Shown here piece after piece: positions 39,508 through 48,947 of a stretch of 64,000 bases of DNA. The notes beneath the pieces are model-generated. The model was not told the DNA's origin. It saw only the letters and a program-made list of their open reading frames with translations, and did not search any database. How positions within the stretch are numbered: the stretch's first letter is position 1; every line of letters begins with the position of its first letter. Position numbers and translations under genes: made by a program. The stretch is from Aestuariivirga litoralis (GTDB lineage Bacteria; Pseudomonadota; Alphaproteobacteria; Rhizobiales; Aestuariivirgaceae), in contig NZ_QKVK01000004.1 in the NCBI RefSeq assembly GCF_003234965.1, positions 248,001 to 312,000 on the forward strand, written 5' to 3'.

Positions 39508-40076
39508 TCATCCTCATCGACAACTACGACAGCTTCACCTGGAACCTCTACCACTTCCTCGGCGATATCGGCGCCGAGACGGTCGTGCACCGCAACGACA
39601 AGATCAGCGTCGGCCAGGTGATCTCGGCTAGCCCTGAGGCCATCGTCATCTCGCCCGGCCCCGCAACGCCCAACGAGGCGGGCATCTGCCTCGAACTGAT
39701 CGAGAAGGCCTCGGAGACCATTCCCGTCTTCGGCGTCTGCCTCGGCCTCCAGTCCATGGGCCAGAGTTTCGGCGGCAAGGTCGTCCGCGCGCCCGCCCAA
39801 ATGCATGGCAAGACCAGCCAGATCCACCATACGGCCAAGGGCGTGTTCAAGGGCCTGCCGCAGGACTTCACCGCAACGCGCTACCACTCGCTCATCGTCG
39901 AGCGCGACAGCCTGCCGGACTGCCTCGAGGTGACGGCGGAGGCCGATGGCCTCATCATGGGCCTGCAGCACAAGACGCGGAACGTGCATGGCGTGCAGTT
40001 CCATCCGGAGTCGATTGCCTCCGAGCATGGCCACCTGATCCTCAAGAACTTCCTCGAACTGGCGAGGGCCCGCTGA
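39504..40076 (+). CDS. trpG: Anthranilate synthase component II (glutamine amidotransferase)
   Basis: A 190-residue class I amidotransferase that supplies ammonia to Trp[14 protein letters not shown] opens the chain, the nucleophile Cys is in VCLGLQ, and the His-Glu pair is in VQFHPES. Start and stop overlap the neighbouring trpE (ATGA) and trpD (TGATG). Confidence 0.98.
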   Translation: MIILIDNYDSFTWNLYHFLGDIGAETVVHRNDKISVGQVISASPEAIVISPGPATPNEAGICLELIEKASETIPVFGVCLGLQSMGQSFGGKVVRAPAQMHGKTSQIHHTAKGVFKGLPQDFTATRYHSLIVERDSLPDCLEVTAEADGLIMGLQHKTRNVHGVQFHPESIASEHGHLILKNFLELARAR

Positions 40077-41089
40077 TGGCTGAACTGAAACCCCTGATCG
40101 CCAAGGTCGCGGCGGGCGCACCCCTCACCCGCGCGGAGGCCCGCGAGGCCTTCGACGTGATGATGTCGGGCGATGCGACGCCGTCCCAGATCGGCGGCTT
40201 CCTCATGGCGCTGCGCGTGCGCGGCGAGACGGTGGACGAGATCACCGGCGCGGTCGAGATCATGCGCGAGAAGATGCTCCCCGTCGAAGCACCCGCCGAT
40301 GCCATCGACATCGTCGGCACGGGCGGCGATGCCTCGGGCTCCTACAACATCTCGACCTGCGCAGCCTTCGTCGCCGCCGGTGCGGGCCTGAAGGTCGCGA
40401 AGCATGGCAACCGCGCGCTTTCTTCGCGCTCAGGCGCCGCCGACGTGCTCATGGCGCTGGGCGTCAAGATCGACGTGCCGCCGGAGAATATCTCGGACTG
40501 CATCTCGGAGGCGGGCCTCGGCTTCATGTTCGCGCCCGCGCATCACTCCTCGATGAAGTTCGTCGGCCCCTCGCGCGTCGAACTGGGCACGCGGACGATC
40601 TTCAACCTGCTCGGCCCCCTCTCCAACCCGGCCCGCGCCAGGCGCCAGGTGACCGGCGTCTTCTCCAAGCAGTGGGTCGAACCCCTCGCCCAGGTGCTGC
40701 AGAACCTCGGCTGCGAGGCGTGCTGGATCTGCCACGGCGAAGGCGGCATGGACGAGATCGTGCCCACCGGCACCACGTGGATTTCCGAACTCAAGGACGG
40801 CAGGATCACCTCCTTCACCTTGACACCGGAGGAAGCGGGCCTGAGGCGCTCCTCCTTCGAGGACTTGAAGGGCGGCGACGCCGAACACAACGCCGATGCG
40901 CTGCGCCACGTGCTGGCCGGCAAGCCCTCCGCCTTCCGCGACGCCGCGGTGATGACGGCAGCCGCCGCCCTCGTGGTCGCCGGCAAGGAAACGGGCCTCA
41001 AGCAGGCCGTCGCCGCCGCGCAGAAGGCCATCGACTCAGGTGCTGCGGAAGCCGCCCTCACCAAGCTCATCAAGGTATCGAACGACTGA
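40076..41089 (+). CDS. trpD: Anthranilate phosphoribosyltransferase
   Basis: A 337-residue enzyme joining anthranilate to PRPP. The PRPP loop [14 protein letters not shown] and the [17 protein letters not shown] anthranilate channel are intact, and the metal-binding region follows. It overlaps trpG and trpC by single bases, so the whole trp set is translationally coupled. Confidence 0.98.
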   Translation: MAELKPLIAKVAAGAPLTRAEAREAFDVMMSGDATPSQIGGFLMALRVRGETVDEITGAVEIMREKMLPVEAPADAIDIVGTGGDASGSYNISTCAAFVAAGAGLKVAKHGNRALSSRSGAADVLMALGVKIDVPPENISDCISEAGLGFMFAPAHHSSMKFVGPSRVELGTRTIFNLLGPLSNPARARRQVTGVFSKQWVEPLAQVLQNLGCEACWICHGEGGMDEIVPTGTTWISELKDGRITSFTLTPEEAGLRRSSFEDLKGGDAEHNADALRHVLAGKPSAFRDAAVMTAAAALVVAGKETGLKQAVAAAQKAIDSGAAEAALTKLIKVSND

Positions 41090-41883
41090 TGGCCACCATT
41101 CTCGACAAGATCGCCGCCTACAAGCGGGAGGAAGTGGCGAAGGCCAAGGCCCTCACCACGCTCTCCGCGCTCGAGGCGAGTGCCAAGGCCGCGCCGCCGG
41201 TGCGCGGCTTCGCGAAAGCCCTCGATGCCAAGGCGGCTGCTGGCCAATGGGGCCTCATTGCCGAGATCAAGAAGGCCAGCCCCTCCAAGGGCCTCATCCG
41301 CGCCGACTTCGACCCACCGACACTGGCCAAGGCCTATGAGGCCGGTGGGGCGGCCTGCCTCTCCGTCCTCACCGACACGCCTTCCTTCCAGGGCGCGCCG
41401 GAATTCCTCACCTCCGCGCGCGCCGCCTGTTCGCTGCCTGCCTTGCGCAAGGACTTCATGCTCGACACCTGGCAGGTGGTGGAGGCCCGCGCCTGGGGCG
41501 GCGACTGCATCCTGCTCATCATGGCGATGATCGACAACGCGCTGGCGGCCGAACTTGAAAGTGCCGCCGAGCACTGGGGCCTCGACGTGCTGATCGAGGT
41601 CCACGACGAGGAAGAGCTCGACCGTGCGCTGAAGCTGCGCTCGCGCATGATCGGCATCAACAACCGCGACCTCCACACCTTCGAGACGACGCTCGCCACC
41701 ACCGAGCGGCTTGCCCCGCGCATTCCGCGGGAGCGCATGGTGGTGGGCGAAAGCGGCCTCTTCACGCCCGCCGATCTCGCACGCCTCGCGAAGGTGAACG
41801 TCAATGCCTTCCTCATCGGCGAGAGCCTGATGCGACAGCAGGACGTCACCGCCGCAACCCGTGCCATACTGACCAAGCCATGA
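41089..41883 (+). CDS. trpC: Indole-3-glycerol-phosphate synthase
   Basis: A 264-residue TIM-barrel enzyme that closes the indole ring. [12 protein letters not shown] carries the catalytic lysine, [12 protein letters not shown] the second, and the phosphate site ends with VGESGLF and IGESLMR. The true start at 41089 overlaps the trpD stop (TGATG). It overlaps moaC at its 3' end (ATGA). trpF, trpB and trpA are not in the window. Confidence 0.98.
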   Translation: MATILDKIAAYKREEVAKAKALTTLSALEASAKAAPPVRGFAKALDAKAAAGQWGLIAEIKKASPSKGLIRADFDPPTLAKAYEAGGAACLSVLTDTPSFQGAPEFLTSARAACSLPALRKDFMLDTWQVVEARAWGGDCILLIMAMIDNALAAELESAAEHWGLDVLIEVHDEEELDRALKLRSRMIGINNRDLHTFETTLATTERLAPRIPRERMVVGESGLFTPADLARLAKVNVNAFLIGESLMRQQDVTAATRAILTKP

Positions 41884-42356
41884 GCCGCCTCACCCATCTC
41901 GACGCCGAAGGCAACGCCCACATGGTGGACGTGTCCGGGAAGGACGTCACCAGCCGCAGCGCCACCGCGAAGGCGCTCGTCGAAATGCTGCCCGCCACGC
42001 TGGCCCTGATCCTCGAGGGCAAGGCCAAGAAGGGCGACGTCATCGCCACCGCCCGCATCGCGGGCATCATGGCCGCCAAGAAGACGCATGAGCTGATCCC
42101 GCTCTGCCATCCGCTCATGATCTCCAAGGTCACTGTCGATTTCGCACCGGATACCGCTGCCTCCACCATCGAAGTGACGGCGACGGTGAAGGTCGAGGGC
42201 AAGACGGGCGTCGAGATGGAGTCGCTCACCGCCTGCTCCGTCGCTTGTCTCACGCTTTACGACATGTGCAAGGCGGTGGACCGCGGCATGAAGATCACCA
42301 ATCTCCGCCTGGTCGAGAAGGCCGGCGGCAAATCCGGACATTTCACCGCGGAGTAA
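41880..42356 (+). CDS. moaC: Cyclic pyranopterin monophosphate synthase
   Basis: A 158-residue MoaC, which with MoaA converts GTP to cPMP for the molybdenum cofactor. [10 protein letters not shown] and [18 protein letters not shown] carry the active-site residues. It overlaps the trpC stop and ends 4 bases before moeA. Its link to trp is a known alphaproteobacterial arrangement, not evidence of a shared pathway. Confidence 0.97.
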   Translation: MSRLTHLDAEGNAHMVDVSGKDVTSRSATAKALVEMLPATLALILEGKAKKGDVIATARIAGIMAAKKTHELIPLCHPLMISKVTVDFAPDTAASTIEVTATVKVEGKTGVEMESLTACSVACLTLYDMCKAVDRGMKITNLRLVEKAGGKSGHFTAE

Positions 42357-42360
42357 GGCC

Positions 42361-43563
42361 ATGGCGCTCATCCCCGTCGAAGAGGCGCGCGCGCGCATCC
42401 TGAAGGGCGTGAATCCGCTCCCCGCCGAGGACGTGACGCTCGAACAGACGCTCGGCCGCGTTCTCGCAAAGCCGCTGAAGGCCGTGCGCAACCAGCCGCC
42501 CTTCAATGCCTCCGCCATGGATGGTTATGCGGTGATCGCGGCGGACGTCGCGAACACCCCCGCCACGTTGAAGCTCATCGGCCTCTCTGCAGCGGGCCAC
42601 GCCTTCAAGGGCGCAGTGAAGCCCGGCCAGTGCGTGCGCATCTTCACCGGCGCCCCCGTGCCGAAGGGGGCGGATGCGGTTGTGATCCAGGAGAACACGG
42701 AAGCGAGCGGCAAGGCCGTCACGGTCCTGCAGCCTGTGAAGCCGGAACAGAACATCCGCTTCGCCGGCCTCGACTTCCGGAAGGGCGACGCCCTTCTCCC
42801 CGCCGGGCTGACGCTCGGCGCCCGCGACATCGGCCTTGCCGCCGCGGCCAACGCGCCGACGCTCGCCGTGCGCCGCCGCCCCGTCGTCGCCCTCATCGCC
42901 ACGGGTGACGAACTCGTGCTGCCCGGCGGCAAGCCGCGTGCCGACCAGATCGTCTCCTCCAACAGCCATGCACTCGCGGCCATGGCCCAACATCTCGGTG
43001 CGCGGGTGATGAACCTCGGCATCGTGCCGGACAATCTCAAGGCCACCGAGCGCGCCATCGCCAGGGCGGCGACAACCGATATCCTCGTCACCACCGGCGG
43101 CGCCTCGGTCGGTGACCATGACTACGTGCAGGAGGCGCTGAAGAATTCCGGTGTCGCCATCGATTTCTGGAAGATCGCCATGCGCCCCGGCAAGCCCTTC
43201 ATGTATGGCCGCCGCAGGGGCCAGCATGTGTTGGGGCTTCCCGGCAACCCGGTCTCCTCCCTCGTCTGCGCCCGGCTCTTCCTGAAGCCGCTGATCGATG
43301 CGCTGCTGGGCCTGCCCGCCGGCGATGACCTGGTCGAGGCACGGCTCGGAGCGTCAATGAAGGAGAACGACAGCCGGCAGGACTATGTGCGCGCGCGGCT
43401 GGTCGAGACGTCCGACGGCTACCGCACCGCAACACCCTTCGCAGTGCAGGATTCCTCGATGCAACGCACATTTCGCGAGGCCGAGGCCCTCATCGTCAGG
43501 CCTCCCCGCGCCCCGGTGGCAAGCGCGGGTGACGTCGTGAAAATCTTACGTCTGGACTTCTGA
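42361..43563 (+). CDS. moeA: Molybdopterin molybdenumtransferase
   Basis: A 400-residue protein that inserts molybdate into adenylylated molybdopterin. NASAMDGYAV near the start, ATGDELVLPGG and TTGGASVGDHDYV in the MogA-like domain, and GLPGNPVSSLV are all present. It follows moaC by 4 bases and precedes the lexA promoter. Confidence 0.97.
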   Translation: MALIPVEEARARILKGVNPLPAEDVTLEQTLGRVLAKPLKAVRNQPPFNASAMDGYAVIAADVANTPATLKLIGLSAAGHAFKGAVKPGQCVRIFTGAPVPKGADAVVIQENTEASGKAVTVLQPVKPEQNIRFAGLDFRKGDALLPAGLTLGARDIGLAAAANAPTLAVRRRPVVALIATGDELVLPGGKPRADQIVSSNSHALAAMAQHLGARVMNLGIVPDNLKATERAIARAATTDILVTTGGASVGDHDYVQEALKNSGVAIDFWKIAMRPGKPFMYGRRRGQHVLGLPGNPVSSLVCARLFLKPLIDALLGLPAGDDLVEARLGASMKENDSRQDYVRARLVETSDGYRTATPFAVQDSSMQRTFREAEALIVRPPRAPVASAGDVVKILRLDF

Positions 43564-43584
43564 ACAGTTACGGAAAGTAAACAC

Positions 43585-43613
43585 TTGCAGAACTAAAAGG
43601 GTACGGATATCTT
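43585..43613 (+). promoter_or_regulatory. lexA promoter containing a LexA box
   Basis: TTGCAG (43585-43590) and TATCTT (43608-43613) are 17 bases apart. Inside the spacer GAAC-N7-GTAC (43590-43604) matches the alphaproteobacterial LexA site GAAC-N7-GAAC at 7 of 8 positions. Binding there would block RNA polymerase, so the site fits LexA autorepression. Confidence 0.6.
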
Positions 43614-43622
43614 TGTTTTGGA

Positions 43623-43650
43623 TTTGTTCCGATTCTGGACAAAGAACAAA
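43623..43650. promoter_or_regulatory. Inverted repeat in the lexA leader
   Basis: TTTGTTC-N14-GAACAAA is a perfect inverted repeat with 7-base arms, 20 bases upstream of the lexA start. The GTTC/GAAC half-sites resemble LexA half-sites but are inverted and too far apart for the usual direct repeat. It could be a second, weaker LexA contact or a leader hairpin. Confidence 0.35.
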
Positions 43651-43670
43651 AAGATCGAGAGACCCGGACC

Positions 43671-44378
43671 ATGCTGACGCGGAAGCAACTCGAACTCCTG
43701 CTGTTCATCAATGAGCGGTTGAAGGAGGAAGGTGTTCCCCCCTCCTTCGAGGAGATGAAGGAAGCCCTGAACCTGCAATCCAAGTCCGGCGTCCACCGCC
43801 TCATCGTCGCGCTGGAAGAGCGCGGCTTCCTGCGCCGCATGCCCAACCGGGCCCGTGCGCTGGAGGTGCTGAAGCTGCCTGACGCCCACTCCCCCAGCCT
43901 CACCCCCAAGAAGGCCCCCGGGTTCACGCCCAATGTCATCCAGGGCAATCTCGGCCGGGTGAAGCCCGTCACCACCACCAATGACGGTGCGCCGCGGGCC
44001 GCCGTGGTTCCGCTGATGGGCCGCATTGCGGCGGGCGTTCCGATCTCCGCGATCCAGGATCACACGGCCAACATCGCCGTGCCGCCCGAAATGCTCACCG
44101 GCGGCGAGCACTTCGCGCTCGAGGTCAAGGGCGACTCGATGATCGAGGCCGGCATCTTCGACGGCGACACGGTCATCATCCGCAAGGGCGACACCGCGCA
44201 CAACGGCGATATCATCGTGGCCCTTGTCGATGACGAGGAGGCAACCCTCAAGCGCCTGCGCCGCAAGGGTGACTCGGTGGCGCTCGAAGCCGCCAACCCG
44301 TCCTATGAAACCCGCATATTCGGGCCGGACCGGGTGCGCGTGCAGGGCCGGCTGATCGGCCTCCTGCGCAAGTACTGA
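43671..44378 (+). CDS. lexA: SOS repressor LexA
   Basis: A 235-residue LexA with a winged-helix DNA-binding domain (1-65, [10 protein letters not shown]...) and a self-cleaving peptidase domain. The scissile Ala121-Gly122 bond is in GRIAAGVP, the nucleophile Ser156 is in GDSM, and Lys194 is in ATLKRLRR. A linker of about 45 residues is longer than in E. coli, as in other alphaproteobacteria. It has its own promoter after moeA. Confidence 0.98.
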   Translation: MLTRKQLELLLFINERLKEEGVPPSFEEMKEALNLQSKSGVHRLIVALEERGFLRRMPNRARALEVLKLPDAHSPSLTPKKAPGFTPNVIQGNLGRVKPVTTTNDGAPRAAVVPLMGRIAAGVPISAIQDHTANIAVPPEMLTGGEHFALEVKGDSMIEAGIFDGDTVIIRKGDTAHNGDIIVALVDDEEATLKRLRRKGDSVALEAANPSYETRIFGPDRVRVQGRLIGLLRKY

Positions 44379-44383
44379 GGGCT

Positions 44384-44410
44384 GCCTGCCGCCCCTTGGA
44401 AGCGGCGGGC
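44384..44410 (+). terminator. Hairpin after lexA
   Basis: GCCTGCCGC and GCGGCGGGC pair over nine bases with one G-U, around a 9-base loop, starting 5 bases after the lexA stop. TCTTCG follows; there is no long T run. Confidence 0.55.
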
Positions 44411-44458
44411 TCTTCGCCTAACCTCGGGCCACAACAGGCTTTCGAGGAGTGCTGCCCC

Positions 44459-45073
44459 ATGAAGATCTACGGCGACCTGATTTCTCCCTTCGTCCGCATG
44501 ACCATCGTCGCCGCCCATGAGGTGGGCTTGGGCGAGAGAGTGCAGCACATCGTCGAGCCGGTGAAGCCAACCGAAGTCAATGCCAAGCTCGCCAGCCTCT
44601 CGCCCATCGGCAAGATCCCGGTGCTGGAAACCGACCACGGCCACGGCATCTATGACTCGCGCGTCATCATCGAATATCTGGCCCACAGCGCGGGCAACAC
44701 CAACCTGATCCCGCATGAGCCGGCCAAGCGCTTCCGCGTGCTCACCCTCCAGGCCCTGAGCCAGGGCCTGGCAGACTCCGCCGTCGCCTATCGCTATGAA
44801 ACCGCCGCGCGCCCCAAGGGCCTGCAGTGGGAGGACTGGATGGCCCGCACCGAGACGCGCCTCCATGCCTCCTTCGACGAGCTCGAGGCGAACTGGATGG
44901 ACCTGCTGCAGGACGTCAACGCCGGGTCCATCGCGGCGGCCGTCACGCTGGCCTATATCGACTTCCGCCTGCCCGACCTGCACTGGCGCAATGGCCACCC
45001 CAAGCTCGGCCACTGGCACGAGCATTTCTCGGGCCGCGACAGCATGAAGAAAACCTCGATCGCCGGCCGCTGA
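44459..45073 (+). CDS. Glutathione S-transferase family protein
   Basis: A 204-residue GST. The thioredoxin-like N-terminal domain shows MKIYGDLISPFVR, PIGKIPVLE with the cis-Pro, and DSRVIIEYL as the glutathione gamma-glutamyl site. The C-terminal domain is helical and ends with ADFRLPD-type sequence. The substrate is unknown. GAGG lies ahead of the ATG at 44459. It is 52 bases upstream of the UbiH-like gene and may share a transcript. Confidence 0.88.
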   Translation: MKIYGDLISPFVRMTIVAAHEVGLGERVQHIVEPVKPTEVNAKLASLSPIGKIPVLETDHGHGIYDSRVIIEYLAHSAGNTNLIPHEPAKRFRVLTLQALSQGLADSAVAYRYETAARPKGLQWEDWMARTETRLHASFDELEANWMDLLQDVNAGSIAAAVTLAYIDFRLPDLHWRNGHPKLGHWHEHFSGRDSMKKTSIAGR

Positions 45074-45125
45074 CTGCGGCACCAGCGCCCTTGCGCTTGC
45101 ATCTGCGGACGCCCATTTTCGCGCC

Positions 45126-46337
45126 ATGAGCGATTTTGATGTCATCGTGACCGGGGCCGGCCCCGCCGGCCTCTCCGCTGCCTGCCTGCTGGCCCTCGAC
45201 GGGCGCCGCGTGGCGCTGGTCGCCCGGGAGCAAGGCGATGCGAGCGACCCGCGCACCGTGGCGCTGATGCAGCCCTCGATCCGCCTCCTGATGCACCTGG
45301 GGCTGTGGCCTGGCGAGCTGAAGGACGCCACCCAGCCGCTGCGCAAGCTGCGCCTCGTCGATGACACGGGCTCCCTGTTCAAGGCGCCGACCATCACCTT
45401 CGACCCGGCCGAACTCGGCGATGAGGCCTTCGGCTGGAACTTCCCGCTGGGCATCCTGATCCCGGCGCTGTTCGCGCGCGCGGGCGAGCTGGGCGTCACC
45501 TTCACCGGGGCCGACGCAGCCTCCGTCCACACCGCCTCCGACAGCGTCTCCGTCACGACGGCCGGCGGCCGGCGCCTCACCGCGCGCGTGGCGATCGCCG
45601 CCGACGGCCGCAATTCATTGCTGCGCGAGGCGGCCGGCATCCGCACCAACCGCTGGAGCTATGACCAGACCGCACTGGCCACGAGCTTCGATCATTCGGG
45701 CCCGCATGACGGCATTTCGACCGAGCATCACAAGACCGCGGGCCCCTTCACCACTGTGCCGATGCCGGGGAACCGCTCGGCCCTGGTCTGGATGGAGCGC
45801 CCGGCGCGTGCGGCCGAGCTGATGGCGCTCACCGACCGTGAACTCGCTGCCGAGATCCAGATCGGCACCCACGGCGCGCTGGGCCTCGTCTCCCACGTCG
45901 GCCCGCGCCGCCTCTTTCCCATGCAGGGGCTGGTGGCACGTGACTTCGCGAAGAACCGCATCATCCTCATCGGCGAGGCGGCGCACGTGGTGCCGCCCAT
46001 CGGCGCTCAGGGCCTCAACATGTCACTGCGCGATGCCGCCCAGGCCGCCGACCTGATGGAAGGCGAGGACGATCCCGGCGCCCCGTCCATCATGGCGGAT
46101 TACGATGCGCGCCGCCGGCGTGACGTGCAGCCGCGCCAGCAGGTGATCGACCTGATGAACCGCTCGCTGCTCTCAGGCTTCATGGCGCTGGAAACAGGCC
46201 GCGCCGCGGGGCTCACGCTGCTCTCGCAGTTCGGCCCCCTCCGCCGGGCCGTGATGCAATATGGGCTGGCGCCCTCCGCCAACCTGCCGCGCGTCATGCG
46301 CCCGCCTCAGGGCAGCGCGCCGGAATTGATCGCGTAG
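45126..46337 (+). CDS. UbiH/Coq6-type FAD-dependent monooxygenase
   Basis: A 403-residue flavoprotein hydroxylase. GAGPAGLSAA binds FAD, AADGRNS is the DG motif, and LIGEAAHVVPPIGAQGLN is the second FAD motif, with GE instead of the commoner GD. That form is frequent in alphaproteobacterial ubiquinone hydroxylase homologues. A role in ubiquinone ring hydroxylation is possible. The 3' end overlaps the convergent transporter gene by 31 bases. Confidence 0.82.
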   Translation: MSDFDVIVTGAGPAGLSAACLLALDGRRVALVAREQGDASDPRTVALMQPSIRLLMHLGLWPGELKDATQPLRKLRLVDDTGSLFKAPTITFDPAELGDEAFGWNFPLGILIPALFARAGELGVTFTGADAASVHTASDSVSVTTAGGRRLTARVAIAADGRNSLLREAAGIRTNRWSYDQTALATSFDHSGPHDGISTEHHKTAGPFTTVPMPGNRSALVWMERPARAAELMALTDRELAAEIQIGTHGALGLVSHVGPRRLFPMQGLVARDFAKNRIILIGEAAHVVPPIGAQGLNMSLRDAAQAADLMEGEDDPGAPSIMADYDARRRRDVQPRQQVIDLMNRSLLSGFMALETGRAAGLTLLSQFGPLRRAVMQYGLAPSANLPRVMRPPQGSAPELIA

Positions 46338-47260
46338 ATCAGGACCGGGATGATCACCGCCGAGAGGGCGGTGGTCACGATCACCGCCGTCGAGGCACCT
46401 TCCACATAGCTGCGGTATTGGCTCGCAAGGATGAAGGCATTGGAGGCCGTCGGCAGGGCCGCCATCATCACCGCCACGTGCAGCCACAGCGCGGGCGTTC
46501 CCGGCACGAGCCCGACGACGATGAAGGCCAGCACCGGCTGCACGACCACCTTCATGCCCGCGACCAGCACCAGGGCGGGCCCCACGCCCGCGAAGCGCCG
46601 CAGGCCGACGGTGACGCCGAGCGCGAAGAGCGCTGTCGGACCCGCCGCCTTCATCAGCATGTCGAGCATGGTGCCGAGCGCGCCCGGCGCCTTGAACTGC
46701 AGCGCCGATCCGATGATGCCCACCACCGTCGCGATGATGAAGGGGTGCGTTGCCACCTGCTTGGCGATCCGCCAGGCGACCGCTCCCCAATGCGCCTCCT
46801 CCTCGCGCTCGTTGGCCAGCGTCACGAGGAAGGCCGTCAGCACGAACTGCAGCGCGCAGTCGAAACAGAACACCAGTGCGGCGGGAACGGCGGCTTCGGG
46901 CCCGAAGAAGGCCACCGCCAGCGGCAGGCCCATGTAACCGACATTGCCATAGCTCCCCGAGGTGCCCTGCAGCACGGCGGTGCGGAACTCGGTGCCAAAG
47001 AGCAGCCGCGACAGCGTCATCACGCTCACGAAGGCGGCGAGTGTCACCGCCGTGGTCGCCGTCACGAAGGGCCAGTTCACCAGTTGCTCGAAGGGTGCGG
47101 CCGAGACGACGAGGAAGATCAGCGCAGGAAGCGCGAAATAGACGAGGAAGATGTTGAGCCAGGCCAGCCCCTGCTCGCCCACGTCCCACCGCCTTGCGGC
47201 GAAAACACCGAGCAGGATCAACCCGAAGAACGGCATCGCCAGATTGAGGATGTCGGACAT
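46307..47260 (-). CDS. AEC-family (auxin efflux carrier type) transporter
   Basis: A 317-residue membrane protein with about ten helices in the AEC fold. GSYGNVGYMGLPLAVAFFG carries the conserved Asn-Gly-rich element of the first half, and ALPTASNAFILASQY the matching part near the end. Family members export organic acids or auxin-like compounds. The ATG at 47260 removes a non-family N-terminal extension. Its 3' end overlaps the UbiH-like gene on the other strand. Confidence 0.9.
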   Translation of the reverse strand: MSDILNLAMPFFGLILLGVFAARRWDVGEQGLAWLNIFLVYFALPALIFLVVSAAPFEQLVNWPFVTATTAVTLAAFVSVMTLSRLLFGTEFRTAVLQGTSGSYGNVGYMGLPLAVAFFGPEAAVPAALVFCFDCALQFVLTAFLVTLANEREEEAHWGAVAWRIAKQVATHPFIIATVVGIIGSALQFKAPGALGTMLDMLMKAAGPTALFALGVTVGLRRFAGVGPALVLVAGMKVVVQPVLAFIVVGLVPGTPALWLHVAVMMAALPTASNAFILASQYRSYVEGASTAVIVTTALSAVIIPVLIYAINSGALP

Positions 47261-47325
47261 TTGGAAGCAGCGAACCCCGGAAACCCGCTCAACCTCTTGC
47301 CTTCGGGCGCCATCCTTGGCAAGCA

Positions 47326-47670
47326 ATGGTTATGGGCAACGCTTCGACCGCTAAATTTGGCATAGGGCAGGTTGTGCGCCACCGGCTGTTTTCGTTCCGT
47401 GGCGTCATCTTCGACGTCGACCCGGTGTTCAACAACACGGAAGAGTGGTGGAATTCCATCCCCGAGGAAATCCGCCCCCGCAAGGACCAGCCCTTCTATC
47501 ACCTCCTCGCCGAGAACGACGAAACGGAATACGTCGCCTATGTCTCGGAGCAGAACCTGCTCGTCGACGACACTGGCGAACCGGTACGCCACCCCCAGGT
47601 GCGCGAGTATTTCGAAGGCTACGACAGCCGCCGCAAGAGCTACCGCCCGCGGGACATGCAGCACCACTGA
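47326..47670 (+). CDS. hspQ: Heat shock protein HspQ
   Basis: A 114-residue protein matching the HspQ/hemimethylated-DNA-binding-like fold: FGIGQVVRHRLFSFRGVIFDVDP, then PFYHLLAENDETEYVAYVSEQNL. HspQ is a heat-shock protein that enhances Lon activity in enterobacteria. Two starts (47326 and 47332) are possible. It is transcribed divergently from the AEC transporter, 66 bases apart. Confidence 0.92.
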   Translation: MVMGNASTAKFGIGQVVRHRLFSFRGVIFDVDPVFNNTEEWWNSIPEEIRPRKDQPFYHLLAENDETEYVAYVSEQNLLVDDTGEPVRHPQVREYFEGYDSRRKSYRPRDMQHH

Positions 47671-47808
47671 CGTCGGCCCGGCGCCGAACGCCCGGTCGTT
47701 CTCCCGTTCCCTCGCGAAGGGCGGCGCACGCCCGTCGCAATCGCGTGCTTTCCTTCACCGGCCGGCTATCTTATTCAGGTCCGATAGGGATTCTCGACGG
47801 AGGGCGAC

Positions 47809-48942
47809 ATGGCAATCTCGGCACGCGGCGCAGGACTTGCGGTTGCACTCCTCTTTTCCGGGCTTCTCGCGGGCTGCGACGAAGCTCCCCAGCAGCAGGC
47901 GGCAACTCCGGCAACCAACCCCGCCGTCACCGTGGTCAAGGTCGAGGCGCGCGACCTTCGCCCCTCGGTCAGCTTCTCGGCCCGCGTCGAGGCGCTGAAC
48001 AAGGTCGACCTGCTTGCCCGCATCCAGGGCTATCTCGACAGGCAGGAATTCACCGAGGGTGCTTCCGTCAAGAAGGGTGACCTGCTCTACGTGATCGAGC
48101 AGGCGCCCTACAAGGCCCGCGTCGATGCTGCCGAGGCGGCCGTGGCCGTTGCCGCGGCCCGGCTCGACCGCACCGAGATCGAGCTGAAGCGCCAGACCAC
48201 GCTGGTCAGCAAGGAGGCCGCCGCCCAGACCAAGCTGGACGATGCCCGCACCGCGCGCAACGAGGCGAAGGGCCAGTATGACAAGCTGATGGCCGAACTC
48301 GAGCAGGCCAAGCTGCAGCTGTCCTACACCGAGATCCACGCGCCCATCGACGGCCGCATCGGCAAGTCGCTGCTCTCGGTCGGCAGCTTCGTCAGCCCGC
48401 AGAGCGGTACGCTCGCCACCATCGTCCAGCAGGACCCGATCGGCGTCACCTTCCCGGTGAGCCAGCGCGACCTCCTCGCCGTGCGCGAGAAGATGGGTGA
48501 CACGGCGAAGCTCAACGACCAGACGGTCTATGTCGAGATCGGCAAGGGCAAGCGCTACGAGTTCCCCGGCAAGGTCGATTTCCTCGACGTTGCAGTCAAC
48601 ACCGGCACCGACGCCGTCAACGTTCGCGCCACCTTCCCCAACCCGACGGGCCTGCTGGTCGATGGGCAGCTCGTCACGGCCATCGTCGAAGCCGCCTCGG
48701 CGGAGCCCACGCTCGTTGTCCCGGTCAACGCCATCCAGATCGACCAGTCCGGCCCCTTCGTGCTGGTGGTCAACTCGGAGAAGAAGATCGAGGTGCGCCG
48801 CGTCGAGCTGCTGCGCCAGGACAACAGCTTCGTCGCCATCGCAAAGGGCCTCTCGGCGGGTGACCTCGTGGTCATCGAGGGCGTGCAGAAGGTCAGGCCC
48901 GGCCAGGTGGTGGATGCCACCGAAGTCAAGCCGGAGGCCTGA
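47809..48942 (+). CDS. RND efflux periplasmic adaptor (membrane-fusion protein)
   Basis: A 377-residue lipoprotein-type adaptor. The lipobox LLAGC marks Cys24, followed by a barrel-sandwich region ([24 protein letters not shown]), an alpha-hairpin of about 80 residues, and beta-barrel and membrane-proximal domains (VPVNAIQID...). It bridges the inner-membrane pump to an outer-membrane channel. It lies 5 bases upstream of the pump gene; no outer-membrane TolC-type gene is adjacent. Confidence 0.95.
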   Translation: MAISARGAGLAVALLFSGLLAGCDEAPQQQAATPATNPAVTVVKVEARDLRPSVSFSARVEALNKVDLLARIQGYLDRQEFTEGASVKKGDLLYVIEQAPYKARVDAAEAAVAVAAARLDRTEIELKRQTTLVSKEAAAQTKLDDARTARNEAKGQYDKLMAELEQAKLQLSYTEIHAPIDGRIGKSLLSVGSFVSPQSGTLATIVQQDPIGVTFPVSQRDLLAVREKMGDTAKLNDQTVYVEIGKGKRYEFPGKVDFLDVAVNTGTDAVNVRATFPNPTGLLVDGQLVTAIVEAASAEPTLVVPVNAIQIDQSGPFVLVVNSEKKIEVRRVELLRQDNSFVAIAKGLSAGDLVVIEGVQKVRPGQVVDATEVKPEA

Positions 48943-48947
48943 GGCGC

